From Comamonadaceae bacterium (GTDB taxonomy: Bacteria; Pseudomonadota; Gammaproteobacteria; Burkholderiales; Burkholderiaceae_C), in assembly GCA_015999985.1 (NCBI GenBank), contig JAECRA010000026.1:1-55519 (forward strand): a DNA stretch of 55,519 nucleotides, read 5' to 3'. The translations under genes were made by a program, and so were the position numbers. The number at the start of each line of letters is the position of its first letter. The first letter of the stretch is position 1. The notes under the pieces were generated by a model. It was not told the DNA's origin, ran no database searches, and worked only from the letters and a program-made list of their open reading frames with translations. Shown one piece after another: positions 31,455 through 43,008 of the stretch.

Positions 31455-34136
31455 TCAGTTGGCCGCCAACACATCTAGCAACTCTTGCTCGATCTCCAGC
31501 TGCGTTTTGTTGTGCTGCAACTGACTTCCTTGCAGCAAGAAGGTATCTTCAACGCGTTCGCCAAGCGTGGTGATTTTGGCCAGCTCTACACTGATTGCAT
31601 GGGCGCCCAGCACATGCGCTATGCCATAGAGCAGGCCGGCGCGGTCGCTGGCTGATACGCTCAGCAGCCACCGCTGCGCCTTATCGTCTGGCCGCAGGTC
31701 TACCCTTGGGGTGATGGGGAAGCTCTTGACACGGCGGGACACTCTTCCCAGGCGGGGGGCGGGCAGGGGGGCTTCGCTGCTGATGGCCAGGGGTAGCTCT
31801 GCCTCTACCAAGTTGACGAACTCGCGGTAGTGGTTAGGGATCATGGAACTGACGACCTGAAAGGTGTCGAGCGCATGCCCATCTCGCGTGGTGTGGATCT
31901 TGGCGTCCAGAATGGAGAAGCCGGCGCGGTCAAAGTACCCGCAGATGCGGGCGAAAAGGTCTTGACGGTCCTGAGCGTACACCAATACCTGCAAGCCTTC
32001 ACCGATGGGTGACACCCGAGCGCGCACAATAGTTTTGGCGTTTGGGGATGCGGCAGCACTGGTACTGGCACCTGCACCAATGCCCTTGGATGGCACATGG
32101 CGGGACAGTTGCTTGGCGTGCCAGGCAATTTCACCAGCGTCGTGGCGCATGAAGTAGCTAACGTCCAGCGTATCCCACAGCGCTTTGTGCGCTTCGTGGG
32201 GTTCAGACGCCAGAGCCAATTGCACCAGGGCTTCGCGTTTGCGTGATTCGATGACGGCATCTGCATCGGGTGCACGGCCGCCGAGGGCGCGAACGGTGAG
32301 CTTGTACAGGTCTTCCAGCAGCTTGGCTTTCCAGGCGTTCCATACCTTGGGGCTGGTGCCGCGGATGTCGGCTACGGTCAGCAGGTAGAGCGCGGTCAGG
32401 TATCGTTCATTGCCTACACGTGCCGCAAAGCCGGTGATGACGTCTGGATCGCTCAAGTCTTCTTTTTGCGCGATCCGGCTCATGGCCAGGTGCTCACGCA
32501 CCAGAAACTCGATGAGCTTGGTGTCTTGTGGCTCTATGCCATGCTGCTGGCAGAAGCGCCGCACATCCTGGGCGCCCAGGTCTGAGTGGTCTCCTCCACG
32601 GCCTTTGGCTATGTCATGGAACAGCGCGGCCAGAAAGAGAACCCACGGCTTGTCCCAGCCTGCGGCCAATTGGGAGCAAAACGGGTATTCATGCGCATGC
32701 TCTGCCATGAAAAACCGCCGTACATTGCGCAGCACCATCAGGATGTGCTGGTCCACGGTGTAGACGTGAAACAGGTCGTGCTGCATCTGCCCCACGATGC
32801 GCCGGAATATCCACAGGTAACGGCCTAGTACAGACGTCTGATTCATCAGCCGCATGGCATGCGTAATGCCTTGCGGTTGCTTCATGATGGATAAAAATGT
32901 GGCGCGGTTGACCGGGTCCGTGCGAAACGCGTGGTTCATAAGCGTGCGCGCGTTGTAGAGCGCGCGCAGGGTGCGCATGGACAAACCCTTGGCACCGGGC
33001 GTCTGGGCATAAAGGAGAAAGGTCTCCAAAATGGCTCTTGGGTCTTTCTCGTACAGATCGTCGCTGGCCACTTCGATCATGCCGGCTTTCTCGAAAAACC
33101 GGTCGTTGATGCGCACCAATTCGGGCAAAGGCTCGCCATGCGCTCTGCGAAGATATTCCTCGATGCCTTGCAACAGAATTTGATTGAGCTGCGTGACTGC
33201 CTTGGCTGCCCAGTAGTAGCGGCGCATCAGCACTTCGCTGGCCCGTGTGACGATGCGGCCGTCTTCAGAAAAGCGGTTGCTGAAGCCGAAAGATTCGGCC
33301 ACAGAGGTCTGCAGGTCGAACACCAGCCTGTCTTCACGGCGCCCGGCTATCAGGTGCAGGCGGGCTCGGGTAAGGGACAGAACGGCTTCGTTGTGCCGAA
33401 GCTGACGCAATTCATGCGGGGTGGCCAGGCCGGCGCGCGCCAAGTCTTCCCATTTGCCGCCAATGCCGGCGGCGCGTGCCGCCCAGAGGATGATCTGCAA
33501 GTCGCGCAGGCCGCCGGGCGATTCCTTGCAATTGGGCTCCAGCGCGTAGGGAGTGTCTTCGTACTTGGCGTGGCGCTGGCGCATTTCCAGGCGCTTGGCA
33601 GTAAAAAAGTCCAGCGGGTCAAGCTGCGCAGTAAAGCGTTTCTGAAATTCCTTGAAAAGCTCACGGTTTCCAATGATCAGCCGACTCTCGAGCAATGCAG
33701 TTTGCACGGTGACGTCATGCTCAGCCAGAGACAGGCATTCCGCTATGGTTCTGACACTGGAGCCTATTTCCAGGCCTGCGTCCCAGCAACTGCCTATGAA
33801 CTGTTCTATACGATGGCGCAGTACTTCGTCGGTGGCCGGGCTCGCGTCTTCAGGCAACAAAAGCAGGACATCGATGTCCGAATACGGAAACAGCTCGCCT
33901 CTACCGTAACCTCCCACCGCAGCCAGGGCAAAGTGGCCGTCGAAGCCAGCGGCACGCCATAGGTCGCGCAGGACGTCGTCGGCCCATTTGGACACGCCCG
34001 CCAGAGCCGCCCGCACGCCCCGGGTGTTGGAGCCGGCGGCAAGCATGTCGTTCAGCAAGACGGCTTTTTTCTGTCGATAGTTATCGCGCAGCGTCTGCGT
34101 TGGTGTGGGGAGTGCAGAGGTTGTCGCGATGCTCAT
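31455..34136 (-). CDS. glnD: [Protein-PII] uridylyltransferase / uridylyl-removing enzyme
   Basis: 893 residues, the usual GlnD length. The nucleotidyltransferase motif [20 protein letters not shown] (75-94) contains the metal-binding Asp88 and Asp90. The GlnD uridylyltransferase linker, an HD hydrolase domain ([18 protein letters not shown], with His-Asp) and two C-terminal ACT domains ([20 protein letters not shown] and [20 protein letters not shown]) follow in the standard order. It uridylylates PII proteins at low glutamine and deuridylylates them at high glutamine, setting nitrogen control. It lies 24 bases after map on the same strand, the conserved map-glnD order. Confidence 0.97.
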   Translation of the reverse strand: MSIATTSALPTPTQTLRDNYRQKKAVLLNDMLAAGSNTRGVRAALAGVSKWADDVLRDLWRAAGFDGHFALAAVGGYGRGELFPYSDIDVLLLLPEDASPATDEVLRHRIEQFIGSCWDAGLEIGSSVRTIAECLSLAEHDVTVQTALLESRLIIGNRELFKEFQKRFTAQLDPLDFFTAKRLEMRQRHAKYEDTPYALEPNCKESPGGLRDLQIILWAARAAGIGGKWEDLARAGLATPHELRQLRHNEAVLSLTRARLHLIAGRREDRLVFDLQTSVAESFGFSNRFSEDGRIVTRASEVLMRRYYWAAKAVTQLNQILLQGIEEYLRRAHGEPLPELVRINDRFFEKAGMIEVASDDLYEKDPRAILETFLLYAQTPGAKGLSMRTLRALYNARTLMNHAFRTDPVNRATFLSIMKQPQGITHAMRLMNQTSVLGRYLWIFRRIVGQMQHDLFHVYTVDQHILMVLRNVRRFFMAEHAHEYPFCSQLAAGWDKPWVLFLAALFHDIAKGRGGDHSDLGAQDVRRFCQQHGIEPQDTKLIEFLVREHLAMSRIAQKEDLSDPDVITGFAARVGNERYLTALYLLTVADIRGTSPKVWNAWKAKLLEDLYKLTVRALGGRAPDADAVIESRKREALVQLALASEPHEAHKALWDTLDVSYFMRHDAGEIAWHAKQLSRHVPSKGIGAGASTSAAASPNAKTIVRARVSPIGEGLQVLVYAQDRQDLFARICGYFDRAGFSILDAKIHTTRDGHALDTFQVVSSMIPNHYREFVNLVEAELPLAISSEAPLPAPRLGRVSRRVKSFPITPRVDLRPDDKAQRWLLSVSASDRAGLLYGIAHVLGAHAISVELAKITTLGERVEDTFLLQGSQLQHNKTQLEIEQELLDVLAAN

Positions 34137-34160
34137 AAGGGCGGTTTGTGGGACTGTTTT

Positions 34161-34982
34161 TCAGGCGGCGATGGGCGACTTGGCGGTAACGAAGTCCGGT
34201 ATGGCTGGGCTGCCACTGGAGAGTGTCAGCACCTCATACCCGGTAGGGGTGACCACGACAGTGTGCTCCCACTGGGCTGACAGTGAGCGGTCTTTGGTGA
34301 CAATGGTCCAGCCATCGTTCATTTCGCGGATGTCGCGGCGCCCGATGTTGACCATGGGCTCGATGGTGAAAATCATGCCGGGAACCAGTTCTTCCCCGGT
34401 GCCTGGTTTGCCGTAGTGAAGAATCTGCGGATCTTCATGAAATTTCTGGCCAATGCCGTGGCCGCAAAATTCACGCACCACGGAAAGCCCATGGCCTTCC
34501 ACAAATTTCTGGATGGCATGGCCAATGTCGCCCAGGCGAGCCCCCGGTTTGACCTGCTCAATGCCGTGCCACATGGATTCATAGGTGATGGAGCACAGGC
34601 GTTTGGCAGCTATGGAGGTCTCGCCGATCAGAAACATGCGGCTGGTGTCGCCGAACCAGCCTTCAGGGGTGATCACTGTCACGTCCACGTTGACGATGTC
34701 GCCCTTTTTGAGGGGCTTGTCTACGGGAATGCCGTGACACACCACATGGTTGACCGAAGTGCACAGGTGGGCGGGGAAGGGCGGGTACCCAGGGGGCTGA
34801 TAGCCAATGGTGGCAGACTTTGTGCCCTGGGTGGCCATGTGGGCAGAAGCCAGGCGGTCGATTTCCAGGGTCGTGATGCCGGGCACGATGTGGGGAGTGA
34901 TCGCATCCAGCACTTCAGACGCCAAACGGCAAGCTGTGCGCATCGCCGCAATGCCGGCTTCATCTTTGATGGTGATTGTCAT
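34161..34982 (-). CDS. map: Type I methionine aminopeptidase
   Basis: About 273 residues from the ATG at 34982 (MTITIKDEAGIAAMRTACRL), which matches the family start; an upstream ATG at 35054 adds 24 residues without family features. Metal-ligand motifs are present: VNVDVTVITPEGWFGDTSRM holds the two Asp, CGHGIGQKFHEDPQI the His, and MIFTIEPMVNIG and TVVVT the Glu residues. It removes the initiator Met from nascent proteins. Upstream partner of glnD and divergent from purL, with 185 bases between starts. Confidence 0.96.
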   Translation of the reverse strand: MTITIKDEAGIAAMRTACRLASEVLDAITPHIVPGITTLEIDRLASAHMATQGTKSATIGYQPPGYPPFPAHLCTSVNHVVCHGIPVDKPLKKGDIVNVDVTVITPEGWFGDTSRMFLIGETSIAAKRLCSITYESMWHGIEQVKPGARLGDIGHAIQKFVEGHGLSVVREFCGHGIGQKFHEDPQILHYGKPGTGEELVPGMIFTIEPMVNIGRRDIREMNDGWTIVTKDRSLSAQWEHTVVVTPTGYEVLTLSSGSPAIPDFVTAKSPIAA

Positions 34983-35167
34983 AGGCAAAATTATCCCATC
35001 GTGGCGACGTTTGCGCAGGGTGATGTGCAGGGACGTTTGCGGGGTCATCTGCAAGGTTGGGAGCCAGGCCCTTGGACGGCGGATAAAATTACGGATTCTC
35101 AGCGTCCACCCCAGTCAGCGGTGGGCGCTGCCCAATTCACCTCGTCTTGCCACCGTCGGCCCGCACC

Positions 35168-38100
35168 GTGACCCAGCAGATCAATTTTTTTGAGGGCGGC
35201 AACGCGCTCAGCGATTTCCGTATTCGCCAATTGTTGCCTCGCCTGCAGGCGGTCAACCCGCAAGTCCAGTCGCTTTCAGCCCGCTTTGTGCACCTGGTGT
35301 CTTTTGATTCCAGCCCTTCTGAGGCCGATGAGCAGCGTTTGGCTGCCTTGTTGACCTACGGCGAGCCAGCGGCCTCGGGCGTGGCTCCTGGCGTGGCAGT
35401 CATTGTGGGCCCACGTCTGGGTACGGTGTCCCCGTGGGCTAGCAAGGCTACTGATATTGCCCGCAACTGCGGCATTTCCCTGCACCGGGTAGAGCGTTTG
35501 GTGGAATACCGCGTGGATTTGCGCGGCGCAACAGTTTCAGAAGCTGAGCTAGTCGTATTGGCTGGCCTCTTGCATGACCGCATGACAGAGACCGTGCTGG
35601 CCACCCGTGAGCAAGCGCAGGCGTTGTTCACTGCCTTGCAACCGCAGCCCATGGACCATGTGGATGTGCTGGCCGGTGGCAAGGCTGCGCTGGAAAAAGC
35701 CAATACTGACTGGGGTTTGGCGCTGGCGGCCGATGAAATTGATTATTTGTTGGCGGCGTTCACCAACCTGGGCCGTAACCCCACTGATGTGGAGCTGATG
35801 ATGTTCGCGCAGGCCAATAGCGAACACTGCCGGCACAAGATTTTCAATGCCGAGTTCACGATTGACGGCATAGCGCAAGAGCGCAGCTTGTTCGGCATGA
35901 TCCGCAACACCCATGCTCTGGCGCCCAAACACACCGTGGTGGCTTACAGCGACAACTCGGCAGTGATGGAAGGCAACATCAGCGAGGTCTTCCAGCCGCA
36001 ACCCCTGTCGTCCGGATCTGCCAGCTACCAGAAGCAAACCGAGCTGCGGCATGTGCTTATGAAGGTGGAAACGCACAACCATCCGACGGCCATCAGTCCG
36101 TTCCCAGGCGCCAGTACCGGCGCAGGTGGTGAAATTCGCGACGAAGGCGCCACCGGCCGGGGCGCGCGGCCCAAGGCCGGGCTGTCTGGCTTCACGGTCA
36201 GCAAGCTGTGGGACAGCTCCCTGGGCAAGCCAGAGCACATGGCCAGCCCGCTGCAGATAATGACCGAAGGTCCCTTGGGCGCTGCGGCATTCAACAATGA
36301 ATTTGGCCGCCCCAACCTGACAGGCTACTTCCGTGAATACGAGCTGGACGTGGCTGGCGTGCAGCGTGGCTATCACAAGCCCATCATGATTGCCGGGGGT
36401 TTGGGCAGCATTGATGCACGCCTGACGCACAAGATTGAATTCCCGGCGGGCAGCTTGTTGATTCAGCTGGGTGGCCCGGGTATGCGCATTGGCATGGGCG
36501 GCGGCGCAGCCAGCTCCCTGGCCAGCGGCACCAATGCCGCGCATCTTGATTTTGACTCCGTTCAGCGCGGCAACCCGGAGATTGAGCGCCGTGCCCAGGA
36601 GGTCATTACCCAATGCCAGGCGCTGGGTGATGCCAACCCCGTGCTGGCTATTCACGACGTGGGAGCAGGGGGGCTGTCCAATGCTTTCCCTGAACTGACC
36701 AATGACGCTGGCCGTGGTGCACGCTTTGATCTGAGGTCGGTCCCGCTGGAAGAAAGCGGTCTGGCGCCCAAGGAAATCTGGTGTAACGAGAGCCAGGAAC
36801 GCTATGTTCTGGCCATTGCACCCGAGTCGCTGCCTCTGTTTGAAGAGCTTTGCGTGCGTGAACGCTGCCCATTTGCAGTCGTAGGGGTGGCCACCGAAGA
36901 ACGCCAACTCGTGGTCGGTGACGTGGATCTGGAGGCAGTGGCGTCTTCAAGTCCTTCAGCTCCGTCAGCCGAAGGTGAGCCTGTGGACATGCCCATGAGC
37001 GTGCTCCTTGGCAAACCTCCCAAGATGCACCGCGATGTAAAAACCGTGGAGCGCGAGTTTGCGCCTTTGAACCTGGACGGCGTGACGCTTCAGGACTCTG
37101 TCATCAAGGTACTTAGCCACCCTACAGTGGCCAGCAAGCGTTTTTTGATCACCATTGGGGACCGCACGGTGGGCGGGCTGACTCACCGCGATCAGATGGT
37201 CGGCCCGTGGCAGGTGCCTGTGGCTGATTGCGCCGTCACTTTGGCGGATTACGCTGGCTTTGCCGGCGAAGCCATGAGCATGGGCGAGCGCACCCCGCTT
37301 GCGGCCATGGACGCGCCGGCCAGCGGCCGCATGGCTGTGGCCGAAGCCATTACCAACTTGCTCGCGGCACCCATTTCGTTGCCCAAGGTCAAGCTTTCTG
37401 CCAACTGGATGGCAGCCTGCGGAGAAGCTGGCGAAGACGCCGCGCTGTACGCCACGGTCAAGGCAGTGGGTATGGAGCTGTGCCCGGCACTGGGCGTGGC
37501 CATTCCCGTGGGCAAGGATTCCCTGTCCATGCGCACGCAGTGGCAGGACGAAGGCGGTGCGGCCAAGAAAGTCACCTCACCCGTGAGCCTGATCATCAGC
37601 GCGTTTGCAACGCTGGATGATGTGCGTGGCACCCTCACCCCCCAACTGGAGGCGCAAGACGACACCACACTGGTCCTGATTGATCTGGGCAAGGGTAAGC
37701 ACCGTCTGGCGGGCAGTGTGCTTGCGCAGACCCTTGACCAAGCCGGCTGCCCCAAGTCAGATGGTGTGCCTGATCTGGAAGATCCCAAAGACCTGGTGGC
37801 CCTGGTGTCTGCAGTCAATGAACTGCGCGCCGAAGGAAAAATCCTGGCCTACCATGACCGCAGTGACGGTGGCCTGCTTGCAGCCGCTGCCGAAATGGCT
37901 TTCGCCGGGCATGTGGGTGTGGCGCTCAATGTTGACCTGTTGGTCACTGAAGGCGACGGCATCAGCGACAGCAAGGCCGAATATGGCGATGCCAAGAACT
38001 GGACTGGGCAGGTGAGTGCACGGCGAGAAGAACTGACGCTGAAAGCTCTGTTCGCTGAAGAGTTGGGCGTGGTGCTTCAAGTGCGCACGTCGGAGCGTGA

Positions 38101-39187
38101 TGCAGTCATGCAGAAGCTGCGCGCGCATGGCCTGTCCAAACACAGCCATTTCATTGGCAAGACGCGCCCGGCTTCTTCAAGCATTGACAAAGGCAAGGGT
38201 GAGCTTTCCATCTGGCGCGATGCCAAGGAGATTTTCTCGGCCCCGCTGCACGATTTGCAGCAGGTATGGGACAGCGTCAGCTGGAAGATCGCCCGTGAGC
38301 GTGACAACCCTGCCTGCGCTGATTCAGAGCATGAGGCCGCGGGCGTTTCAGACGATCCTGGACTGCATGTCCATCTGCCGACGCCTCTGCCAGTTCCCGT
38401 TGCGGCCAGTTTCGTGGTCACGGCGCGCCCTCGTGTGGCGATCTTGCGAGAGCAGGGCGTTAACTCGCATGTTGAAATGGCGTATGCGTTTACTGAGGCT
38501 GGCTTTGAAGCCGTCGACGTACACATGACCGATCTGCAAACCGGCCGCGCATCGCTGACTGATTTCAAAGGCATGGTGGCCTGCGGTGGCTTCAGTTATG
38601 GCGACACGCTGGGCGCTGGTATTGGCTGGGCCAGGTCCATTACTTTCAACCCGTTGTTGGCGGACCAATTCCAGGCCTTCTTTGGCCGTACCGATACGTT
38701 TGGCCTGGGGGTGTGCAACGGGTGCCAGATGTTCGCCGAATTGGCCGACATCATTCCGGGTGCTGAGGCCTGGCCCCGCTTTACCACCAATCGCAGCGAA
38801 CGCTTTGAGGCGCGGCTGTCCATGGTTGAAGTTCTGGAATCACCAAGCCTGTTCTTCAAGGACATGGCGGGCGCCCGCTTGCCCATTGCGGTGGCGCACG
38901 GTGAGGGCTATGCCAATTTTGGCGCAAGGGGTGATGCCGGCAAGGCCATTGCGGCCATGCGGTTCGTGGACAACCATGGCGCTGCGACTGAAACCTATCC
39001 GTTCAACCCCAACGGCAGTGCGGGTGGCTTGACGTCAGTCACCACGGCAGACGGGCGCTTCACTGCCTTGATGCCGCATCCTGAACGGGTGTTCCGCAAT
39101 GTACAGATGAGCTGGACATCGCAGGACAAGAGTGCGTTCAGCCCCTGGATTCAAATCTGGCGCAATGCGCGCAAGTGGGTGGGGTAG
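35168..39187 (+). CDS. purL: Phosphoribosylformylglycinamidine synthase (single-chain)
   Basis: About 1339 residues, the large proteobacterial PurL. The N-terminal domain opens [20 protein letters not shown]; the ATP-binding core has [12 protein letters not shown] and [20 protein letters not shown]; the second core has [13 protein letters not shown]. The C-terminal glutamine amidotransferase carries Cys in [14 protein letters not shown] and His/Glu in [11 protein letters not shown]. It converts FGAR to FGAM in purine synthesis. I chose GTG at 35168 (giving [11 protein letters not shown]); TTG at 35147 is also open, and neither has a clear ribosome site. Confidence 0.96.
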   Translation: MTQQINFFEGGNALSDFRIRQLLPRLQAVNPQVQSLSARFVHLVSFDSSPSEADEQRLAALLTYGEPAASGVAPGVAVIVGPRLGTVSPWASKATDIARNCGISLHRVERLVEYRVDLRGATVSEAELVVLAGLLHDRMTETVLATREQAQALFTALQPQPMDHVDVLAGGKAALEKANTDWGLALAADEIDYLLAAFTNLGRNPTDVELMMFAQANSEHCRHKIFNAEFTIDGIAQERSLFGMIRNTHALAPKHTVVAYSDNSAVMEGNISEVFQPQPLSSGSASYQKQTELRHVLMKVETHNHPTAISPFPGASTGAGGEIRDEGATGRGARPKAGLSGFTVSKLWDSSLGKPEHMASPLQIMTEGPLGAAAFNNEFGRPNLTGYFREYELDVAGVQRGYHKPIMIAGGLGSIDARLTHKIEFPAGSLLIQLGGPGMRIGMGGGAASSLASGTNAAHLDFDSVQRGNPEIERRAQEVITQCQALGDANPVLAIHDVGAGGLSNAFPELTNDAGRGARFDLRSVPLEESGLAPKEIWCNESQERYVLAIAPESLPLFEELCVRERCPFAVVGVATEERQLVVGDVDLEAVASSSPSAPSAEGEPVDMPMSVLLGKPPKMHRDVKTVEREFAPLNLDGVTLQDSVIKVLSHPTVASKRFLITIGDRTVGGLTHRDQMVGPWQVPVADCAVTLADYAGFAGEAMSMGERTPLAAMDAPASGRMAVAEAITNLLAAPISLPKVKLSANWMAACGEAGEDAALYATVKAVGMELCPALGVAIPVGKDSLSMRTQWQDEGGAAKKVTSPVSLIISAFATLDDVRGTLTPQLEAQDDTTLVLIDLGKGKHRLAGSVLAQTLDQAGCPKSDGVPDLEDPKDLVALVSAVNELRAEGKILAYHDRSDGGLLAAAAEMAFAGHVGVALNVDLLVTEGDGISDSKAEYGDAKNWTGQVSARREELTLKALFAEELGVVLQVRTSERDAVMQKLRAHGLSKHSHFIGKTRPASSSIDKGKGELSIWRDAKEIFSAPLHDLQQVWDSVSWKIARERDNPACADSEHEAAGVSDDPGLHVHLPTPLPVPVAASFVVTARPRVAILREQGVNSHVEMAYAFTEAGFEAVDVHMTDLQTGRASLTDFKGMVACGGFSYGDTLGAGIGWARSITFNPLLADQFQAFFGRTDTFGLGVCNGCQMFAELADIIPGAEAWPRFTTNRSERFEARLSMVEVLESPSLFFKDMAGARLPIAVAHGEGYANFGARGDAGKAIAAMRFVDNHGAATETYPFNPNGSAGGLTSVTTADGRFTALMPHPERVFRNVQMSWTSQDKSAFSPWIQIWRNARKWVG

Positions 39188-39290
39188 GCAAAGCCAGGGG
39201 GCTGGACAGGCCGGAACTGGCCAGCCTCAAATGGATGCACTGCAAAAATAGGCATGTCAGCGTGCGGGTAATCCTGCGTCCGCATCTCGG

Positions 39291-39327
39291 AGCTATTTGC
39301 TAAAGTTTTGAAGTTGTAGCTATTTGC
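39291..39327 (+). repeat. Direct repeat AGCTATTTGC upstream of the ABC importer
   Basis: AGCTATTTGC occurs at 39291-39300 and again at 39318-39327, a 27-base period, just before the ribosome site of the substrate-binding protein gene. It may be a regulator site or a fragment of a dispersed AT-rich repeat. Confidence 0.45.
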
Positions 39328-39344
39328 AATTAAAGAGAGGGACT

Positions 39345-40373
39345 ATGCGTCGCACAATACTGAAATCCTTGCTGGCTGCCCCGGTGGCGGCTGCCTTCCC
39401 ATCCGTGTGGGCGCAAGCGGCAAAGATTGAAAAACCCAAACTCACCATCGCCGTGGGTGGCAAGAATCTCTTCTACTACCTTCCTCTGTCCATCGCTGAG
39501 CGCCAGGGTTATTTCAAGGCAGAGGGGCTTGATGTAGAGATTCCTGACTTCGCGGGTGGCTCCAAGGCGCTTCAGGCGCTGATTGGGGGCAGTGCGGATG
39601 TGGTCTCCGGTGCTTACGAGCACACCATCAACATGCAGGCCAAGAATCAATCGATTCAAGAGTTTGTCTTGCAAGGCCGTGCACCGCAGATCGTGCTTGC
39701 AGTGTCGAACAAGAATATGCCTAACTACCAGTCTCTGGCAGATCTTAAGGGCAAGAAAATTGGTGTGTCCGCTCCTGGCTCGTCCACTTCCATGATGGCC
39801 ACTTATGTTTTGTCCAAAGCTGGACTGAAGGCCACCGACGTGTCGTTTGTGGGCATCGGAACCTCAAGCGGCGCGCTTTCCGCGGTAAAGTCTGGCCAGG
39901 TGGATGCCATTGCCAACCTCGACCCTGTCATCACCATGCTCGAGCGTGACAAGCTGATCAAGGTCATCTCTGATACCCGTACGCTAAAGGATACCCAATC
40001 CGTCTATGGCGGCCCTATGCCTGCCGCCTGCTTGTACGCACCCACCAAGTTCTTGAACGAGAACCCTAACACCGCACAGGCGCTCGCCAACGCCATGGTG
40101 CGCGCTCTGCGTTGGTTGCAAAAGACAGGCCCCTCCGATTTGGTTAAAACGGTGCCCGAGGCGTATTTGCTGGGTGACCGTTCGCTGTATCTCGATGCCT
40201 GGCTGCGCGTCAAGGAAGCCATGTCGCCTGACGGCATCATGCCGGATGCAGGTCCAGCAACGGCGCTGAAAATGCTGCAAACGTTTGACGCCGAGATCGC
40301 CAGCAAGAAGATCGATCTGTCCAAGACGTTTACCAATTCGTTTGCCAAGAAAGCGGCTGCCAAGTACGTTTAA
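39345..40373 (+). CDS. ABC importer substrate-binding protein (NitT/TauT, NMT1-like)
   Basis: 342 residues from the ATG at 39345, which has the ribosome site AGAGAGGG; a TTG 21 bases upstream is unlikely. The signal peptide ends near SVWAQA (about residue 25). The mature part shows the SsuA/NrtA-type fold: YYLPLSIAERQGYFKAEGLDVEI, FAGGSKALQALIGGSADVVSG, then LADLKGKKIGVSAPGSSTSM. Members bind sulfonates, nitrate, pyrimidine precursors or aromatic acids; the ligand is not evident here. The ATPase gene follows after 322 bases and the permease after that. Confidence 0.9.
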   Translation: MRRTILKSLLAAPVAAAFPSVWAQAAKIEKPKLTIAVGGKNLFYYLPLSIAERQGYFKAEGLDVEIPDFAGGSKALQALIGGSADVVSGAYEHTINMQAKNQSIQEFVLQGRAPQIVLAVSNKNMPNYQSLADLKGKKIGVSAPGSSTSMMATYVLSKAGLKATDVSFVGIGTSSGALSAVKSGQVDAIANLDPVITMLERDKLIKVISDTRTLKDTQSVYGGPMPAACLYAPTKFLNENPNTAQALANAMVRALRWLQKTGPSDLVKTVPEAYLLGDRSLYLDAWLRVKEAMSPDGIMPDAGPATALKMLQTFDAEIASKKIDLSKTFTNSFAKKAAAKYV

Positions 40374-40695
40374 GGCATCTCACGAGTGAGGCCGCTGTCA
40401 TGCGCTTTTTGCCTGGCGCGGCCTTGGAGGTGGATGTTTTTTCGGGGGGCAATCGTTCCTGCGTAAGCCTTGAACGCGGTCCGGGCTAAGCTAGCTTGAT
40501 CTGCGTCGGAGCCAGACACACCGATCGAGCTGAATAATATTCACTCCCCGGGGCTGAAAGGCGAGAGGATCCAACAAAGGTGGCAGTCACACCAGGGTTG
40601 ACACACCAAATATCGTTCGGGATTGTCGAAGCCTCTCGCTACGCTTTGACCTCGACTCGCTTCATAACTAATTTTTCTCCAAGCCCGTACAAAGC
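40374..40695. other. 322-base gap inside the ABC importer cluster
   Basis: No gene. GGCCGC (40391-40396) and GCGGCC (40418-40423) could pair after the binding-protein gene, which would let that gene be expressed above the ATPase and permease. A TTGACA at 40597 could be a -35 for the downstream genes, but no good -10 follows at 16-18 bases. Confidence 0.4.
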
Positions 40696-41532
40696 ATGAA
40701 TTCCCCAACTCCAGCGCTGGACCTGCAAGGCATCAGCGTCGTTTTCACGAGTCCCGACAATCCTGGGCAGCGTTATGTGGCCGTGAAGGAGGCCACTTTG
40801 TCAGTGGCGCCTGGCGAGTTTGTTTCAGTCGTCGGCCCTACGGGCTGCGGAAAATCCACTCTTCTGAACATTGGCGCGGGCTTGTTGCAATCGTCTGGCG
40901 GCACGGTCAATGTATTCGGCGAACCCCTGCAAGGCTTGAACCGCCGGGCGGGCTATATGTTCCAGGCAGATTCGCTCATGCCGTGGAAGAACGCGCTGGA
41001 CAACGTGACCGCTGGGTTATTGTTTCGCGGTGTTCCCACTGCCGAGGCTGAGCGACAAGGCAAGGCCTGGCTGGCCCGGGTGGGCTTGGCCGGTTTTGAA
41101 GACCGCTATCCGCATCAGCTCTCTGGTGGTATGCGCAAGCGGGTGTCCATGGCCCAAACCCTCATCATGGACCCGGACATCGTGTTCATGGATGAACCCT
41201 TTTCCGCGCTGGATATCCAGACCCGCCAGCTGATGGAAAACGAGCTGCTTGACCTGTGGGCCGCACCAGGGCAGGGCGGCCATGGCAAGGCGGTGCTGTT
41301 CATCACCCATGACCTGGATGAAGCGATCGCCTTGTCAGATCGAGTGGTTGTCTTGGCCGCTGGCCCTGCGACCCGGCCAATTGGCGAATTTGTCATTGAC
41401 CTTCCGCGCCCGCGCGATGTGGCCGAAATTCGTGACAATCCGCGCTTTGCGGAACTGCACGCCGCTATCTGGGCGGTGCTGCGCGATGAAGTCTTGCGTG
41501 GGTACGAACAACAAAAAAGAAAGGCCGCGTAA
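40696..41532 (+). CDS. ABC importer ATPase (NitT/TauT type)
   Basis: 278 residues with all ABC motifs: Walker A GPTGCGKSTLL, Q-loop MFQADSLMPWKNALDNV (the MPW version typical of the SsuB/TauB/NrtD group), signature LSGGMRKRVSMAQTL, Walker B IVFMDEPFSALD and H-loop FITHDLDEAI. It powers import together with the permease, whose ATG starts 2 bases after this stop codon (ribosome site from AAAGAAAGG). Confidence 0.95.
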   Translation: MNSPTPALDLQGISVVFTSPDNPGQRYVAVKEATLSVAPGEFVSVVGPTGCGKSTLLNIGAGLLQSSGGTVNVFGEPLQGLNRRAGYMFQADSLMPWKNALDNVTAGLLFRGVPTAEAERQGKAWLARVGLAGFEDRYPHQLSGGMRKRVSMAQTLIMDPDIVFMDEPFSALDIQTRQLMENELLDLWAAPGQGGHGKAVLFITHDLDEAIALSDRVVVLAAGPATRPIGEFVIDLPRPRDVAEIRDNPRFAELHAAIWAVLRDEVLRGYEQQKRKAA

Positions 41533-41534
41533 TC

Positions 41535-42314
41535 ATGAATCGCTTGGCTTTGCGCACCTGGCAGATTGGCTTGTTGCTGGTCATCTTGGTGCTTTGGCAT
41601 ATCGCATCCACGTCTTCCGATCAAGTTGCCTTCTTTTTTGGCAAACCGCTTGTGGTGGCAACCCGTCTGTGGAATTGGTTTGTGACGGAGGGCAACATCT
41701 ATCAGCATCTGGGCGTGACCTTGCTTGAGACTCTGCTGGCCTTCGCCATTGGCACGATAGCTGGGTTGGCAGTCGGTTTGTGGCTGGCATTGTCTCCATT
41801 TGCTTCTGCCGTGCTGGACCCGTACCTCAAGGCAGCTAATGCCATGCCTCGGGTGATTTTGGCGCCCATCTTTGCGCTGTGGTTTGGTCTGGGCATCTGG
41901 TCCAAGGTGGCGCTGGCCGTGACGCTGGTGTTCTTTATCGTCTTCTTCAACGTTTACCAAGGCGTGAGAGAAGTCAGCCCCGTGGTGCTGGCGAATGCGC
42001 GAATGCTAGGAGCCAATGCGCGCCAATTGCTTCGCCACGTGTATGTACCCAGTGCCATGAGCTGGGTCTTCTCCAGTCTCCATAGCTCGGTTGGCCTGGC
42101 CTTTGTCGGGGCGGTTGTGGGCGAATATCTGGGCTCAGCCCGCGGCGTGGGCTACTTGATTTTGCAGGCAGAAGGGAGTTTTGATATCGACACGGTGGTG
42201 GCCGGTATCGTGCTTCTTACCGCCTGTGCACTCGTTCTAGACGGGATAGTGGGGGTGGCAGAACGCAGGCTAATGAAATGGCAGCCTCGTTCGGGGCAGA
42301 CTGAGAAGTTGTAG
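41535..42314 (+). CDS. ABC importer permease (NitT/TauT type)
   Basis: 259 residues with about six membrane helices. The cytoplasmic EAA loop reads ANARMLGANARQLLRHVYVP, the version found in SsuC/TauC permeases. The coding region is tightly coupled to the ATPase gene. The two would form the membrane part of the importer fed by the binding protein encoded at 39345-40373. Confidence 0.93.
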   Translation: MNRLALRTWQIGLLLVILVLWHIASTSSDQVAFFFGKPLVVATRLWNWFVTEGNIYQHLGVTLLETLLAFAIGTIAGLAVGLWLALSPFASAVLDPYLKAANAMPRVILAPIFALWFGLGIWSKVALAVTLVFFIVFFNVYQGVREVSPVVLANARMLGANARQLLRHVYVPSAMSWVFSSLHSSVGLAFVGAVVGEYLGSARGVGYLILQAEGSFDIDTVVAGIVLLTACALVLDGIVGVAERRLMKWQPRSGQTEKL

Positions 42315-42394
42315 CACTGGGGACCAAGGCGGCTCGCAAAGGCTGCAATGCCAAGCTCCAACTTCGCATCGTCGGACTGAGACTGGGTAGGTCG

Positions 42395-42853
42395 TTACTC
42401 CGCCTCAACCGGCTCAACTGGCGGGGGCGGTTTCACCAACAGCACTGGGACGGGCGAGTCTTGAACCAGGCGCTCAGACGTGGAGCCGCCTTCTAGCGCT
42501 CGGCGGATCATTCCCAGGGCGCGAGAGCCCATGATCACCATGTCGCACCCATGAATTTCGATCAATTCCAGCATGGCCTGCGCAGGATCACCCGAGATGA
42601 CAGCGGTCTCATACGCTACTCCGGCTGACTCCAGCAACAGGGCTGAAGGTGCGATCAAGTCCTCGCCAGCTTCCAATGCAGCGTTTTCTATGAGTTGCGG
42701 ATGATCGGCGGTCACGATCTCGTAGAAAGACGCAGGCTCCTGCACATTGGCCAGCACGAAGCTGGCCCTCAAGCCGTCCTGCAACAAACGCAAGGCGAAG
42801 CGAGTTTCGTGAAGCGAGAGTTCGCTGCCGTCGACTGGTAAAAGGATTTTCAT
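42395..42853 (-). CDS. Universal stress protein (UspA family)
   Basis: 152 residues of the UspA alpha/beta fold. MKILLPVDGSELSLHETRFA is the N-terminal strand-loop and VIMGSRALGMIRRALEGGST is the ATP-binding G-2x-G-9x-G-S/T motif, so it belongs to the ATP-binding branch (MJ0577-like). PVPVLLVKPPP forms the last strand and a short acidic tail follows. Monocistronic, about 155 bases downstream of the AsmA gene on the same strand. Probably induced by energy or redox stress, as for the family. Confidence 0.92.
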   Translation of the reverse strand: MKILLPVDGSELSLHETRFALRLLQDGLRASFVLANVQEPASFYEIVTADHPQLIENAALEAGEDLIAPSALLLESAGVAYETAVISGDPAQAMLELIEIHGCDMVIMGSRALGMIRRALEGGSTSERLVQDSPVPVLLVKPPPPVEPVEAE

Positions 42854-43008
42854 GTTTTTCTTTCTTATAAGTGACTTATAGGAACGTGTTCACAATGTTT
42901 CCCATGCGGGGGGTCTCGAAAACACATTGATTAGAGACTGTCCAGCGTTGAATAGTTCTATTCACGCTGCGGGTCGGCAGAATAGGGAAGGTTAACCCGC
43001 CTTTAATC

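Noticed and set aside
32931..33962. 343-codon plus-strand frame inside glnD
   Set aside because: Shadow of glnD, which is intact across its whole length on the other strand.
35549..36907. 452-codon minus-strand frame inside purL
   Set aside because: Antisense shadow of a well-supported gene; no family motifs or ribosome site.
40597..40630. Promoter for the ABC ATPase gene
   Set aside because: TTGACA is perfect but no acceptable -10 occurs at 16-18 bases, so it is not listed as a feature.
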